A stretch of DNA of 64,000 bases, taken from assembly GCF_014649395.1 (NCBI RefSeq), contig NZ_BMSY01000001.1, positions 744,001-808,000 of the forward strand, in the 5' to 3' direction. Position numbers and translations under genes: made by a program. Positions 40,770-48,972 of the stretch are shown here, in pieces; positions within the stretch are counted from its first letter, which is position 1; the number at the start of each line of letters is the position of its first letter. Under the pieces are notes generated by a model. It had not been told where the DNA came from. It saw nothing but the letters and a program-made list of their open reading frames with translations, and searched no databases. Origin of the DNA: Streptomyces aureoverticillatus (GTDB lineage: Bacteria; Actinomycetota; Actinomycetes; Streptomycetales; Streptomycetaceae).

Positions 40770-40928
40770 TTACTTCACTGTCTGAGCGCCGCACGCCAGA
40801 CACCGCGTCACCGTGCGCGCGGTCCCGTCCGAGTCGAGAACCGGGAAGCTCTCGACTCGGGACGGCGAATCACACGCGTCGGTGTGCGGCACCTTCGGGG
40901 CGGACGCTGCGCGCTTACGCGGCGGCAA
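40770..40928 (-). CDS. Small CxxC phage protein with TTG start (52 aa)
   Basis: A TTG at 40926..40928 preceded by GGAAGGGG opens a frame reading LPPRKRAASAPKVPHTDAC, then DSDGTARTVTRCLACGAQTVK. Three Cys plus one His could bind one zinc ion. It fills exactly the gap between capsid and connector genes. Actinophages often encode a small basic CxxC protein after the capsid. Its role in head assembly is unknown. Confidence 0.65.
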   Translation of the reverse strand: MPPRKRAASAPKVPHTDACDSPSRVESFPVLDSDGTARTVTRCLACGAQTVK

Positions 40929-40945
40929 TTCCGAACCCCTTCCGG

Positions 40946-41902
40946 CTACTTGGCGAGGACGCCGTTAAGGCGCGCGGCAGCCTTGCCGCCGAACACGGCG
41001 AGACCGGTGTAGAACTCAATCCGCGTGCGGTAAGCGGGCTTGGTCTCCAGCTCGCCGAGGTCATACGCCTGGATGCCGCCGTTGGTCAGACCCGTTACGG
41101 CTCGGTCGTCCTCGGACTGACCGAACTTCACGGCGTAGACGGAACTCGCGTCCGTGGCCGTTCCCTGAGTCTCCGTCTGCGGCAGAATGTCAGCGCCCGC
41201 AGCATTCTGCCCCGGGTCCAGCAGAGGAACGCCGTTGTACGTCGAAACCAGCTTGCCGGTAATGGCTTCGCGGACCATTTCAAAACCACCGATCCGACGG
41301 GCAGCGCTGCGAATCTTCGCGATCACCTGCCGGTTTGCATAGATAGCACCGTTCGTGCTGTTCAGCCCCGGGACCTGCGCAACGAGCTGGTCCAACAGGT
41401 CAAAGAACCTGTGCGAGTCCTCGGCACCAGCGCCCACGATCGGAGCCCCGTCCTTGCCCGCACTGATGACCTGGCCACCAGTCAGACGCTTCCGCAGACC
41501 ATCAAAGGACTTCGGGTCCGTGGCAACGTCCCCGTTAAAGAATGTCTCCGCGAACTTGTACGACGCAGCCTTGACCTTCATGCGCGTCTGGATTGCCCGC
41601 TGATCGTTCAGGTTGCCGCGCGTCTGGACGATGAACCGGTCAACGTCCGCGTCACCACCAAGAATCGTCAGCGTCTCGGACTTCTGGTTCACGGTACCGG
41701 TGGACTCCGGGTACGCCTCATTCACGGAACGGAAGGAGACGCCCGGCAGCGTGGCTTCCTCGTTGTAGGCGTACGAGTTGCCCTCAATCGTCAGCAGCGG
41801 AATCCGGTCCAGAATGCTGGACTCCTGAACGAACGTCTCCACCACGCCCCGCTGAAGCTCGGTCGTGGAAAGCTTTGCCGCCTCCGGCAGAGTAAGAGCC
41901 AT
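40946..41902 (-). CDS. Major capsid protein, HK97 fold (318 aa)
   Basis: The protein begins ALTLPEAAKLSTTELQRGVVE, with LGGDADVDRFIVQTRG, GAIYANRQVIAKIRSAARR, and an end (YRTRIEFYTGLAVFGGKAAARL) typical of HK97-type capsids of actinophages. There is no protease or long delta domain, consistent with a separate scaffold gene just upstream. It is preceded by a terminator and an AGGGGATTT ribosome binding site, so its translation is set apart from the portal unit. Confidence 0.9.
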   Translation of the reverse strand: MALTLPEAAKLSTTELQRGVVETFVQESSILDRIPLLTIEGNSYAYNEEATLPGVSFRSVNEAYPESTGTVNQKSETLTILGGDADVDRFIVQTRGNLNDQRAIQTRMKVKAASYKFAETFFNGDVATDPKSFDGLRKRLTGGQVISAGKDGAPIVGAGAEDSHRFFDLLDQLVAQVPGLNSTNGAIYANRQVIAKIRSAARRIGGFEMVREAITGKLVSTYNGVPLLDPGQNAAGADILPQTETQGTATDASSVYAVKFGQSEDDRAVTGLTNGGIQAYDLGELETKPAYRTRIEFYTGLAVFGGKAAARLNGVLAK

Positions 41903-41935
41903 TTAGGAAATCCCCTCAATTTGAGCATGAAAAAA
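41900..41935 (-). promoter_or_regulatory. Start-associated cassette, copy 3
   Basis: T-run, CATGCTCAAA, GAGGGGATTTCC and then the ATG of the capsid gene on the minus strand. The same layout as copies 1 and 2. Confidence 0.55.
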
Positions 41936-41961
41936 GGGACGGCCCTTGGCGGGTGCGTCCC
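41930..41961 (-). terminator. Terminator with T-run between scaffold and capsid genes
   Basis: GGGACG at 41936..41941 pairs with CGTCCC at 41956..41961, with inner GCCC/GGGT. T residues follow on the minus strand. Confidence 0.82.
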
Positions 41962-41996
41962 TCGGAAAGGAAAGAAGCGTTTTCTGCGAATGGTGG

Positions 41997-42581
41997 CTAG
42001 CTCGTGCCGAACGCGCGCCGCAGCCGCTCGTGCGGGTTGGCGGGCTCGGGCTCGCCCGGCTCCTCGCGCTGCCCGCTCCCCACGTCGCCCCACGGGGCCG
42101 GGGGCGTACTCGTGCTCGTCTCTGCGGCCAGGTACGGCTTTGCCTTCAGCAACTCGTCCACAGCCTTGTTGATGGCCGCGGTGTCCACGTCGCCCCCGGA
42201 GCCGGCGAGCGCTGCCACATCCACCAGGGCGAGCGCGTCCGCAGGATCGCGGAGCCGACCAGCGGCAGCCGCTCGAACTTCGGCACGTACGAGCTGGTGC
42301 GTGAACTCGGCTCGGATCTCGTCCCGCAGCGCGTCAAGGTCGGTGCCCTTGACCGCAGCGTTCGCGCGGCGGAGCCGAGCCGCTTCCTTCTCGGCCGCCT
42401 CACGCGCCGCGCGCTCCTCGGACAGCTCGTCCGTCTGGTCCTGTGCGTGCTCGCCCTGGTCCTGGTCGCCGTTGTTGCCCGCGGGCTCGGGGCTGTCTCC
42501 CTGGTCCTGGTGCTCGTCCTTGACTGCGCCCTGGTCGCCCTCGGGCTCTGTGCCCGGCGCGTTCTGCGGGTCGTCTGCCAT
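41997..42581 (-). CDS. Capsid scaffolding protein (194 aa)
   Basis: Highly charged and mostly helical, with an acidic Gln/Asp-rich start (GDQGAVKDEHQDQGDSPE), a coiled coil (LSEERAAREAAEKEAARLRR) and a C-terminal capsid-interaction tail (PANPHERLRRAFGTS). This is the usual scaffold composition, and its position before the capsid gene fits. It guides procapsid assembly and is then removed. Confidence 0.82.
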   Translation of the reverse strand: MADDPQNAPGTEPEGDQGAVKDEHQDQGDSPEPAGNNGDQDQGEHAQDQTDELSEERAAREAAEKEAARLRRANAAVKGTDLDALRDEIRAEFTHQLVRAEVRAAAAGRLRDPADALALVDVAALAGSGGDVDTAAINKAVDELLKAKPYLAAETSTSTPPAPWGDVGSGQREEPGEPEPANPHERLRRAFGTS

Positions 42582-42589
42582 GTGTCCCC

Positions 42590-43570
42590 TTAAACGATGT
42601 ATCCGTGCTTTCGCAGCATGGCTATTTGGTGCTCGCGGTTGTTGCCCGCGAGTTTGAAAATGGTCTCTGGCATGAGGCGCGACTCTTTCGCACGCTCGTA
42701 CCGGCCGCCGGGGCTCTTCTGGAAACCGGAGTTCAGTGCCTTGCCGCCGATTCCGCGTTTGGTCGTGCCCTCGGTCGTAACCTTGACCGGTCCCCGCCCC
42801 GTGGCCGCCGTAGCCAGTCCACGGCGGGCATTGACGAGCTGCCCCAAGTCGGCGCCGGACTCAAGGGCTTTGAGTGCTGCGGGTCCGAGACGTTTCCGCT
42901 GTTCCTCCGGGCTCATGCGTCGGAACAAGTCCTCGGGGGTGTCGGTCTGCTTCCACTCGGCATCGGTCATCGGCTGCATGCCGCAGTCACAGCGCGGGTG
43001 CCTCTTGAACCCCGTTGAGTAGCTGTACTGACGCCCGGACAGGATGATGCAGCGGGCACACGCGGGCAGCCGCACCACCCGCACGTACGAGACACAGTGA
43101 GGCTCGGCAGCCATTGCGACCGCCGTAGCCGCACGAGCCGTATCCGTAATCTGCGTGCCCACCAGCATGGACAGTTGGTTAAGCCCCACGAGCGAGGCAG
43201 CTTCCGCGGACTGCCCCACCGCGAGGGCTTGCGCGGTGCGAATCGCCGGAAGGTACAGTAGCGAGGCAAGCGGACGAGCATCCGAAGCGAGCCCCACGAA
43301 AGCCGCAGCGTCCACCATGCCGAGCGGCCCAACCCCCGCCCCCGCGGCGAGGATTGAGGCCGACACGAATGCCTGAGCCCCCGCAGCGGCAGACATCTGC
43401 CCCGCCATGACAGCAGCGAGGATCTGCCGCCCGGTCTCGCCCTGCATCGCAGACAGAATCCGATCCGGTGTCACGTCCCGCCAAAGGAGCTGCACCGCCT
43501 CAACGACGCTCCGTGAAACGCTCTGTACGTCCGCGTACCGGGCTTGTGCGAGGGTCCCGGCATCGGCCAT
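42590..43570 (-). CDS. MuF-like head morphogenesis protein (326 aa)
   Basis: The N-terminal half is helical and Ala-rich, giving the minor head protein part. The C-terminal half has VRLPACARCIILSGRQYSYSTG with HPRCDCGMQP, the Cys/His cluster of MuF/VG15-type minor capsid proteins that enter the head through the portal. It ends KLAGNNREHQIAMLRKHGYIV. The ATG shares one base with the portal stop (TGATG). Confidence 0.82.
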   Translation of the reverse strand: MADAGTLAQARYADVQSVSRSVVEAVQLLWRDVTPDRILSAMQGETGRQILAAVMAGQMSAAAGAQAFVSASILAAGAGVGPLGMVDAAAFVGLASDARPLASLLYLPAIRTAQALAVGQSAEAASLVGLNQLSMLVGTQITDTARAATAVAMAAEPHCVSYVRVVRLPACARCIILSGRQYSYSTGFKRHPRCDCGMQPMTDAEWKQTDTPEDLFRRMSPEEQRKRLGPAALKALESGADLGQLVNARRGLATAATGRGPVKVTTEGTTKRGIGGKALNSGFQKSPGGRYERAKESRLMPETIFKLAGNNREHQIAMLRKHGYIV

Positions 43571-44994
43571 CAGGCAGCCTCGGGAAGCTCGTCTGCGGGC
43601 TCGTCGGGCTCGTCCTCGGGCTTGGGTCCGAACAGCGAGGCGACGTTCCCGCCGAGGATCGCGCTTGCCTGGTCATCCCGCATGGACTTCCATCGGGCTA
43701 TCTCGTCCGGAGTCACCCCGGGAATCCGCTCCCACAGTGCTTCGTCCGGTACGCCGATGCTCTTCAACTTCACGAGCGCATCCGAGTACTGCGAGTCCGA
43801 GCGGAACTGAGGATCGCGCCACACCACGGAGCCGAGGGCGAGGGAATCCGCCCGAGCACCCTCGCCGGCTGCCAATGCCTCAAGGCGCATGACTTCCCGC
43901 AGAGCGGCCCCGAAGTGCCGCTGCCGCTCGGTCACCTTGGCCACTAGCCCCGCCTCACTCGCGGCAAGTGCATCGGCGCTGACATTGACCAACTGCCCAA
44001 TTAGATAATGCGGCGGAGTGCGAGTCTGCGCGGCGATGTGCTGCACGGCAGACTCAATGACCTTGAGGTAGTTCCCGAGGTCCCCGGCGGAGAACTCAGC
44101 AATGCGAGCCGTGTCCTTCTCCAGCCACAGCAGACGGTCCGAGCGGAAGCGGTCTAGGGGCAAGTCCTCTTCGCCCACGACTTCGCCGGAATCGGGGTCC
44201 ACGATTTCTCGTACGGGCCGGTCCATGCCGAGCACCGCACGCGCCGGAAGCGCGAGATAGTCCGAACCCGTCATTAGGTGCGCCCACAGCGTGTTCACCG
44301 CATCCTGTAGCGGCAGCACCGTTGCAAGCTCACTGCGCGGACTGCCATGCAGACGCGACCGGTTGGGAAGCTCCACCAGCGGCACCGTGCCGAGCGGGTT
44401 CGGCACGTGGCTCGGCTCGCCACGGGAAAGCCCCGCCGTACGCCCGGTCCACGCCCCACCATTCCGGGTCGGACGCTGCCACCGGTACACCATGTCCGGG
44501 GTAAACAGCGTGGCGAACTCCAACCCGCTGTCTCGCCACACCATGAGCCCCGCCTTACGGAGTCGACGACGACCAGGCACGTACTCCACCACGGCATTGG
44601 ACGCGTGCTGAAATGTGATCTCCGTGTTCACGCCGTCGGGCTTCCACACCAGCGCATACGAGCGCCCGGTGATCAGAGCCTCTAGCAGAGCGAGGCCGAT
44701 TTCTACGTCGCACTCGCTCTTGCGCCACGCCCTACCGGCCGCCTGGTCAATGCTCCCGTCCTCAAGACGGAACCCGATCGGCATAAGCCGTTCAACCGTC
44801 GCGTCCGGGACCGTGGCACACCAGTTGTCCGAGAAATCGGCGAACAAGTCGCCGGTCTGCGTGCTGAACTCCGGGCTCGCGAACATCAGGGGCCGTTCCC
44901 CCTCGTACGCGTCAGACCAGCGCTTAGCCCGCGCCTTGCGTCGTTCGATCTTGGCCCGTAGACGGACCGTCATCTGTAGCGGAGTCTCCGCCAT
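43570..44994 (-). CDS. Portal protein, SPP1 gp6-like (474 aa)
   Basis: Portal features are the N-terminal LRAKIERRKARAKRWSDAYE, FADFSDNWCATVPDATVERL, LEALITGRSYALVWKPDG, DAVNTLWAHLMTGSDYLALP and QTRTPPHYLIGQLVNVSADAL. It forms the dodecameric DNA gate of the capsid. GGGGGGAGC precedes the ATG at 44992..44994. The terminator of the large terminase gene lies just upstream. Confidence 0.9.
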   Translation of the reverse strand: MAETPLQMTVRLRAKIERRKARAKRWSDAYEGERPLMFASPEFSTQTGDLFADFSDNWCATVPDATVERLMPIGFRLEDGSIDQAAGRAWRKSECDVEIGLALLEALITGRSYALVWKPDGVNTEITFQHASNAVVEYVPGRRRLRKAGLMVWRDSGLEFATLFTPDMVYRWQRPTRNGGAWTGRTAGLSRGEPSHVPNPLGTVPLVELPNRSRLHGSPRSELATVLPLQDAVNTLWAHLMTGSDYLALPARAVLGMDRPVREIVDPDSGEVVGEEDLPLDRFRSDRLLWLEKDTARIAEFSAGDLGNYLKVIESAVQHIAAQTRTPPHYLIGQLVNVSADALAASEAGLVAKVTERQRHFGAALREVMRLEALAAGEGARADSLALGSVVWRDPQFRSDSQYSDALVKLKSIGVPDEALWERIPGVTPDEIARWKSMRDDQASAILGGNVASLFGPKPEDEPDEPADELPEAA

Positions 44995-45016
44995 GCTCCC
45001 CCCTTCAGGCATGAAA
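44992..45016 (-). promoter_or_regulatory. Start-associated cassette, copy 4 (short)
   Basis: CTTTCATGCCTGAA, GGGGGGAGC and the ATG of the portal gene on the minus strand, right after the terminase terminator. Confidence 0.45.
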
Positions 45017-45018
45017 GA

Positions 45019-45047
45019 GCCCCGATCGGCAGAAACCCGAACGGGGC
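45019..45047 (-). terminator. Terminator after the large terminase gene
   Basis: GCCCCG at 45019..45024 pairs with CGGGGC at 45042..45047, with extra inner pairing. Confidence 0.78.
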
Positions 45048-45050
45048 GGT

Positions 45051-46751
45051 CTAAGCGCTCGCGGCGCGGGAACGTTTCAGCGGGCGGCGCACGTACCCAT
45101 CTAGCGCCATGACCGCAGCGGCTATCCCGTCGATACGGGCAGACGACTTGTCCCTATCCGGTTTCACGGGGCGCATGTTGTCGTTGCCGTCCCGATAGAC
45201 CTCCACCACGGACGCATGCCAACGCAACACCGGATTGCCGCCGTGCCGTATCCGGCCCTCGCGCAAGAGACGTTCAAGTTCCTTGCTACCGGGGCTCATG
45301 CCTAGGTACGTCTGTGCGACCGGAACCACATCAACCCCGCGCGTCTTGGCGTCGATTCGCTGAACGAGCTGCCCCGCAAACATCCGGTCATACGAAATCC
45401 GTTGCACGTCCAGTCGGCGACAGTCCGCCACTATCTGACGCTCGATGGCGTCATAGTCGATGGCGTCGCCCTCGGTCAGCGTCAGCAGACCGTCCCGGGC
45501 CCACTGCCTAAGCGGGACCTGTAGCTGTTGCTCCAACTCGTCCACGCGCTCTTCCGGCAGCCAAAACCGCGAGATCAATTCCAACTCGACACCAGGCGCG
45601 CGAGATTCCACAGCGAGAACCCACGCGCTCAAGTCAGAAACCGCGGACAGGTCCACCCCGCCCCACGCCCGCCGGTACCGGAACCGCTTCTCGTCCACAG
45701 CGCCCGAGTTCTCGTCCCACAGCGGGAGCGGAAGCCACCGCGAGGACGAGCGCATACGGCGGTTGAGCGACAGTCGACAAAAGGTCGGGAAGTAGCTCGG
45801 CGTGGACCTTGCCTTTGCCGCCTCGCGCCGCATGTACGCAAGCGAGGGCGACACCCCGAGCCCCGGATTCGCCTTACGCCACGTGGTCTCGTGGAAAGGG
45901 TCGTCACCTTCCTCGGCCGCCCAAATCACGCCGTAGTGTCCGGGGTCATCAACGATCCCGTCCGCACAGCGGCGCGTGTACGTGTGCTTCTCGTCGTAGA
46001 TGCTGCCCTCTTGCCCCTCGTCGGCAGTCGTGATGAAAACGACTAGGGGTTGATCCCGGGCGCCCGTACCTGTCTCGATGGCGTCAATGAGGTCACGCCG
46101 CTTGTGCACGTGGACTTCATCCACGATCGCACCCGAGACATTCAACCCATGGGCAGTCTCGGCAATCTTGGACAACGCACGGAACACACCACCGGTCCGC
46201 GGGACCCTGATTAGCCCCCGCAGAACCTCCACACGGCCGCGTACGGCGCGGGAAGTCAGCGCCATGCGCTTAGCGTCATCAAAGACGCGTTCGGCCTGTG
46301 GGAGAGAGCCAGCAGCCGCGTACACCTCAGCACCAATCTCGCGGTCCGCGAGCAACAGCACCAGACCGATACCGCTGGACAACGTCGACTTGCCCGCCTT
46401 ACGCGGAACCTCAATCCACACCGTACGCGCCACACGGACCGCCCGACCCAACTCCGGGTCATGCCACAGCCACCCGAAGATGGGCGCGATGATCCACACC
46501 TTTTGCCACGGCGCGAGTTTGAGCGGGGTACCGCCCCAACGCCCCTTCGTGTGCCGCATGGACTCGATAGCCGCAATGGCTCGGCGAGCGGCGGGCACAT
46601 CGAAATAGGCACCCTCGCGCTTCGGGGCCTGGTGGGCGAGGACGAGGGGGCGGGACTCGGCCGCTTCCGCTATCTCGTCCTCGGTAAGCCCGAGTTCGTA
46701 CAGCGCGTCGAGCGGTACGGGCAGATCGTCAGTCGAAAATGTCTCCATCAT
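45051..46751 (-). CDS. terL: Terminase large subunit (566 aa)
   Basis: ATPase motifs are present: Walker A VWIEVPRKAGKSTLSSG, Walker B SGAIVDEVHVH and coupling motif LVVFITTADEG. The nuclease domain has GGVDLSAVSDLSAWVLAVE (first catalytic Asp) and later RISYDRMFAGQLV and DGIAAAVMALDGYVRRP. It cuts concatemeric phage DNA and pumps it into the procapsid. The start (ATG 46751 or 46748) overlaps the small subunit gene by about 20 nt. Confidence 0.93.
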   Translation of the reverse strand: MMETFSTDDLPVPLDALYELGLTEDEIAEAAESRPLVLAHQAPKREGAYFDVPAARRAIAAIESMRHTKGRWGGTPLKLAPWQKVWIIAPIFGWLWHDPELGRAVRVARTVWIEVPRKAGKSTLSSGIGLVLLLADREIGAEVYAAAGSLPQAERVFDDAKRMALTSRAVRGRVEVLRGLIRVPRTGGVFRALSKIAETAHGLNVSGAIVDEVHVHKRRDLIDAIETGTGARDQPLVVFITTADEGQEGSIYDEKHTYTRRCADGIVDDPGHYGVIWAAEEGDDPFHETTWRKANPGLGVSPSLAYMRREAAKARSTPSYFPTFCRLSLNRRMRSSSRWLPLPLWDENSGAVDEKRFRYRRAWGGVDLSAVSDLSAWVLAVESRAPGVELELISRFWLPEERVDELEQQLQVPLRQWARDGLLTLTEGDAIDYDAIERQIVADCRRLDVQRISYDRMFAGQLVQRIDAKTRGVDVVPVAQTYLGMSPGSKELERLLREGRIRHGGNPVLRWHASVVEVYRDGNDNMRPVKPDRDKSSARIDGIAAAVMALDGYVRRPLKRSRAASA

Positions 46752-47208
46752 CGTCCCCGCTCTCAGGCGGGGTGATCCGGGTTGCAGACGCGGGGCTAAG
46801 CCCCAACTCGCCGACCAGCGAGCGGAAGTGACTCCGGTACTGGTGGGCAATCGTCACCCATGGACTCTTGACGTTCCCGCGCTCCGTCTCGACAACCAGA
46901 CCGGTCCGAGATAGCTCCCGCTCTGCCTGCCAAAGGCGAGCGACTGTCACGCAATACTCAATGGCGGTTTCCCGCTGCGGGTTGGTCAAGCCGGCTGACG
47001 CCACCAGGGCGGGAATTGTCTGCGCCCACACAGCGGCAGCCTTGTCCCGCACGTCCTCGGCGGAGTCGCCCGGCAGTAGCTCGGACCAATCCGGCTCGGC
47101 GGGTGTCTCAGGGGCGAACCGCGCGCCCTCGGAATTCCGGTCGGGACGGAAAGTTCCCTCGCGGACAGCTTGAATGTGCGGTTTCGGTTTCTGGCCCGGA
47201 ACGGCCAC
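46729..47208 (-). CDS. Terminase small subunit, P27-like (159 aa)
   Basis: Contains AVPGQKPKPHIQAVREG near the start and the helical DNA-binding core (NPQRETAIEYCVTVARLWQAE, LGLSPASATRI at the C-terminus) of phage P27-type small terminases. It recognises the packaging site and recruits the large subunit. It overlaps the large-subunit gene and lies about 100 bp after an HNH gene, the usual actinophage order. Confidence 0.85.
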   Translation of the reverse strand: MAVPGQKPKPHIQAVREGTFRPDRNSEGARFAPETPAEPDWSELLPGDSAEDVRDKAAAVWAQTIPALVASAGLTNPQRETAIEYCVTVARLWQAERELSRTGLVVETERGNVKSPWVTIAHQYRSHFRSLVGELGLSPASATRITPPESGDDDGDIFD

Positions 47209-47311
47209 TGCTCATTACCTCCACGGGAACGCTCAAATGAGCCATGCGAGTTTTTCGCCTCCCTGCCGATCCATCTCGGCGGGGCGAGGGAGTACCCCCC
47301 TGGTTGCCGAC

Positions 47312-47686
47312 TCAGAAGCGGCGAGGACGGACGCGCTCGGCAGCCCAACCGCCCGGCTGGTGCTTCGCGGTCTCGCGGTTGTGGCACCTCGTGCACAGCG
47401 GACGCAGGCGAGAGGACGCGTCCGGATCGGACACGCCCCGAGCCACCAGCGAGCGGCGCGACTCCGGGAAGTGATCGGCAACCGTCGCGATGCGCGAGCA
47501 CAGCACGCACCACGGATGCGCGTACAGGTAGCGGCGCCGGATGCGCTGCCACCGTGTGTCATAGCCACGCTCGGCGCTGGTGCCTCGCTGCTGCTGTGCC
47601 TCGCGCTCGTGCGTCGGGCAGCGTCCCCCGCTCGTCAGCTCGGGGCACCCGGGGATCGTGCAGGGGGTACGGGGCTTACGGGGCAT
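47312..47686 (-). CDS. HNH endonuclease, terminase-adjacent (124 aa)
   Basis: Cysteine/His pairs at the N-terminus (CTIPGCPELTSGGRCPTHE) are followed by ERGYDTRWQRIRRRYLYAHP and the HNH core (CVLCSRIATVADHFPESR, then LRPLCTRCHNRETAK). HNH proteins next to terminase are needed with it for cos-type DNA cleavage in several phages. The ATG at 47684..47686 follows a 230-bp divergent region shared with the secreted moron. Confidence 0.88.
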   Translation of the reverse strand: MPRKPRTPCTIPGCPELTSGGRCPTHEREAQQQRGTSAERGYDTRWQRIRRRYLYAHPWCVLCSRIATVADHFPESRRSLVARGVSDPDASSRLRPLCTRCHNRETAKHQPGGWAAERVRPRRF

Positions 47687-47916
47687 GGGGCGATCACCTC
47701 CAACGCGCCGGGACTGCCGCGTTTACGGTGTCGGCGTAACTCGAATGGTGGAGCGTGCAATCGCGCGCAACATGGGCCGACTCCGCATCCGCGCGCCCCG
47801 TGATCACCACGGCGCGCCGGAACGATTCTTCATACAGGCCCATGGCTTGAGGGCATGCTTTGGTCCGGATCGTTGGCCGCCGGTCGACGTCCACCGAGCT
47901 AAGGGAGTCCCCTGTC

Positions 47917-48258
47917 ATGCGACCCTTTCGCTACGCAATCGGCGCAGCCCTCGGCGCTCTCGCGCTGGTGGTGACCATTCCGACCTCCGCCAACGCGGCC
48001 GTCGGCGAGTTCACCTACCAGTACGGCGACGTGGTCCGTGGTCTCACCAACCCGGCCAACGACGTGTGTCACAAGATCGCAAACGACGACCAGGCCCCCG
48101 GCACCGAACCCCTCCTGAACGCGACCAACATGTATGCCCACCTCTACACGGACGACGAGTGCCTCGACTATCAGGCGGTCATCCCGCCGGTCCGCGGCAC
48201 CATTGACTACGCCCTGTTCCACTCCGTCAAGTTCACGAATTTCCCCAACGAACCCTAA
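47917..48258 (+). CDS. Moron: small secreted protein (113 aa)
   Basis: A classic signal peptide (RPFRYAIGAALGALALVV, then IPTSANA and a cleavage site) precedes a mature protein of about 85 residues with two cysteines (DVCHKIAN and DDECLDYQ), probably disulfide-bonded. It is on the opposite strand to the packaging genes and has its own AAGGGAG site and T-run terminator, so it is likely expressed from the prophage and secreted. No family is recognised. It may act on the cell envelope, competing cells or superinfecting phages. Confidence 0.75.
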   Translation: MRPFRYAIGAALGALALVVTIPTSANAAVGEFTYQYGDVVRGLTNPANDVCHKIANDDQAPGTEPLLNATNMYAHLYTDDECLDYQAVIPPVRGTIDYALFHSVKFTNFPNEP

Positions 48259-48359
48259 ACGCGGGCGCATCCCCGCCCGGCTGCCGCTCTGCCACAGCGC
48301 AGACGATCCGTACCCGCGCTCCCGTTGACACTTCGGCCCGGGCCCAGCGGAGATGAGAG

Positions 48360-48386
48360 AGAGCCCCCACCCAGTGGGGGCTCTTT
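48360..48386 (+). terminator. Terminator of the secreted moron
   Basis: AGAGCCCCCAC at 48360..48370 and GTGGGGGCTCT at 48374..48384 form an 11-bp stem with a 3-nt loop, followed by TTT. Confidence 0.9.
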
Positions 48387-48462
48387 CGCCTGCCCGGGCG
48401 CAGACTTGAACCAGCCCTACCCCCGGCGCGAGCACGGCCAATGCCCGGACGGCGCAATGTTC

Positions 48463-48810
48463 CTACGCAGCACGAACAGCCCCGAACTCCGTCGCCGTCT
48501 TCAACCCGTGACATCCGGTGCACAGCACCTGAACGTTGCCCGCCGTGTCCGTCCCGCCCATGGCGAGGGGCCGCACATGGTCCACGTCCACCGCATCCGC
48601 GGGGAAGTCGCCCAAGCACCAGTCACACCAGGCGTGACCGCGTTCCTGTATCCGTCTGCGGAGCCTCGCCGCCGCATCATGTCGCTTCGCTCGGCGCCTA
48701 CCGCGTGAACGACGGACGCGAACCGAGGGACGGTCCTGATACGCACGGTCGTGAACGTCGCAGCGTCCGCGGCGAGTTGCCTTGTCGCTGCACTCAACAC
48801 ATGGGGTCAT
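48463..48810 (-). CDS. Second HNH endonuclease near terminase (115 aa)
   Basis: A Cys/His start (PCVECSDKATRRGRCDVHD) and an Arg-rich helical stretch lead to the HNH core (CDWCLGDFPADAVDVDHVRP, then NVQVLCTGCHGLK). It resembles the HNH gene 0.8 kb away only in its general plan. This one lies at the packaging end, with no gene for over 800 bp beyond it, so it could be the cos-associated nuclease. Start is the ATG at 48808..48810. Confidence 0.88.
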   Translation of the reverse strand: MTPCVECSDKATRRGRCDVHDRAYQDRPSVRVRRSRGRRRAKRHDAAARLRRRIQERGHAWCDWCLGDFPADAVDVDHVRPLAMGGTDTAGNVQVLCTGCHGLKTATEFGAVRAA

Positions 48811-48841
48811 GAGTCACCGCCTGGTCGTCGTTGTTGTGGAG

Positions 48842-48930
48842 TGCCCGCCCCCGGACTCGAACCGGGGAACTCTGCGGCCGATACCCCGCGGGGCCGGTAC
48901 CGCGCACCTCTACCTGTTGGGTCAGCGGGC
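48842..48930 (-). tRNA. tRNA-like sequence with 8-nt anticodon loop, possibly non-functional
   Basis: The 89-nt minus-strand sequence has a 7-bp acceptor (GCCCGCT with GGCGGGC), a T-arm CCCGG-TTCGAGT-CCGGG, and a D-arm ACC...GGT with AGGTAGA. These are strongly tRNA-like. The anticodon stem CGCGG/CCGCG encloses eight bases (TACCGGCC) with no U33, and the variable region is about 20 nt. CCA is not directly encoded (A, then CTCCA). It may be decayed, a frameshifting tRNA, or a tRNA mimic. No anticodon can be assigned. Confidence 0.45.
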
Positions 48931-48972
48931 ATGCGATGCCCCGAGCCGGCGAAGGCCGGTCCGGGACGCTGT

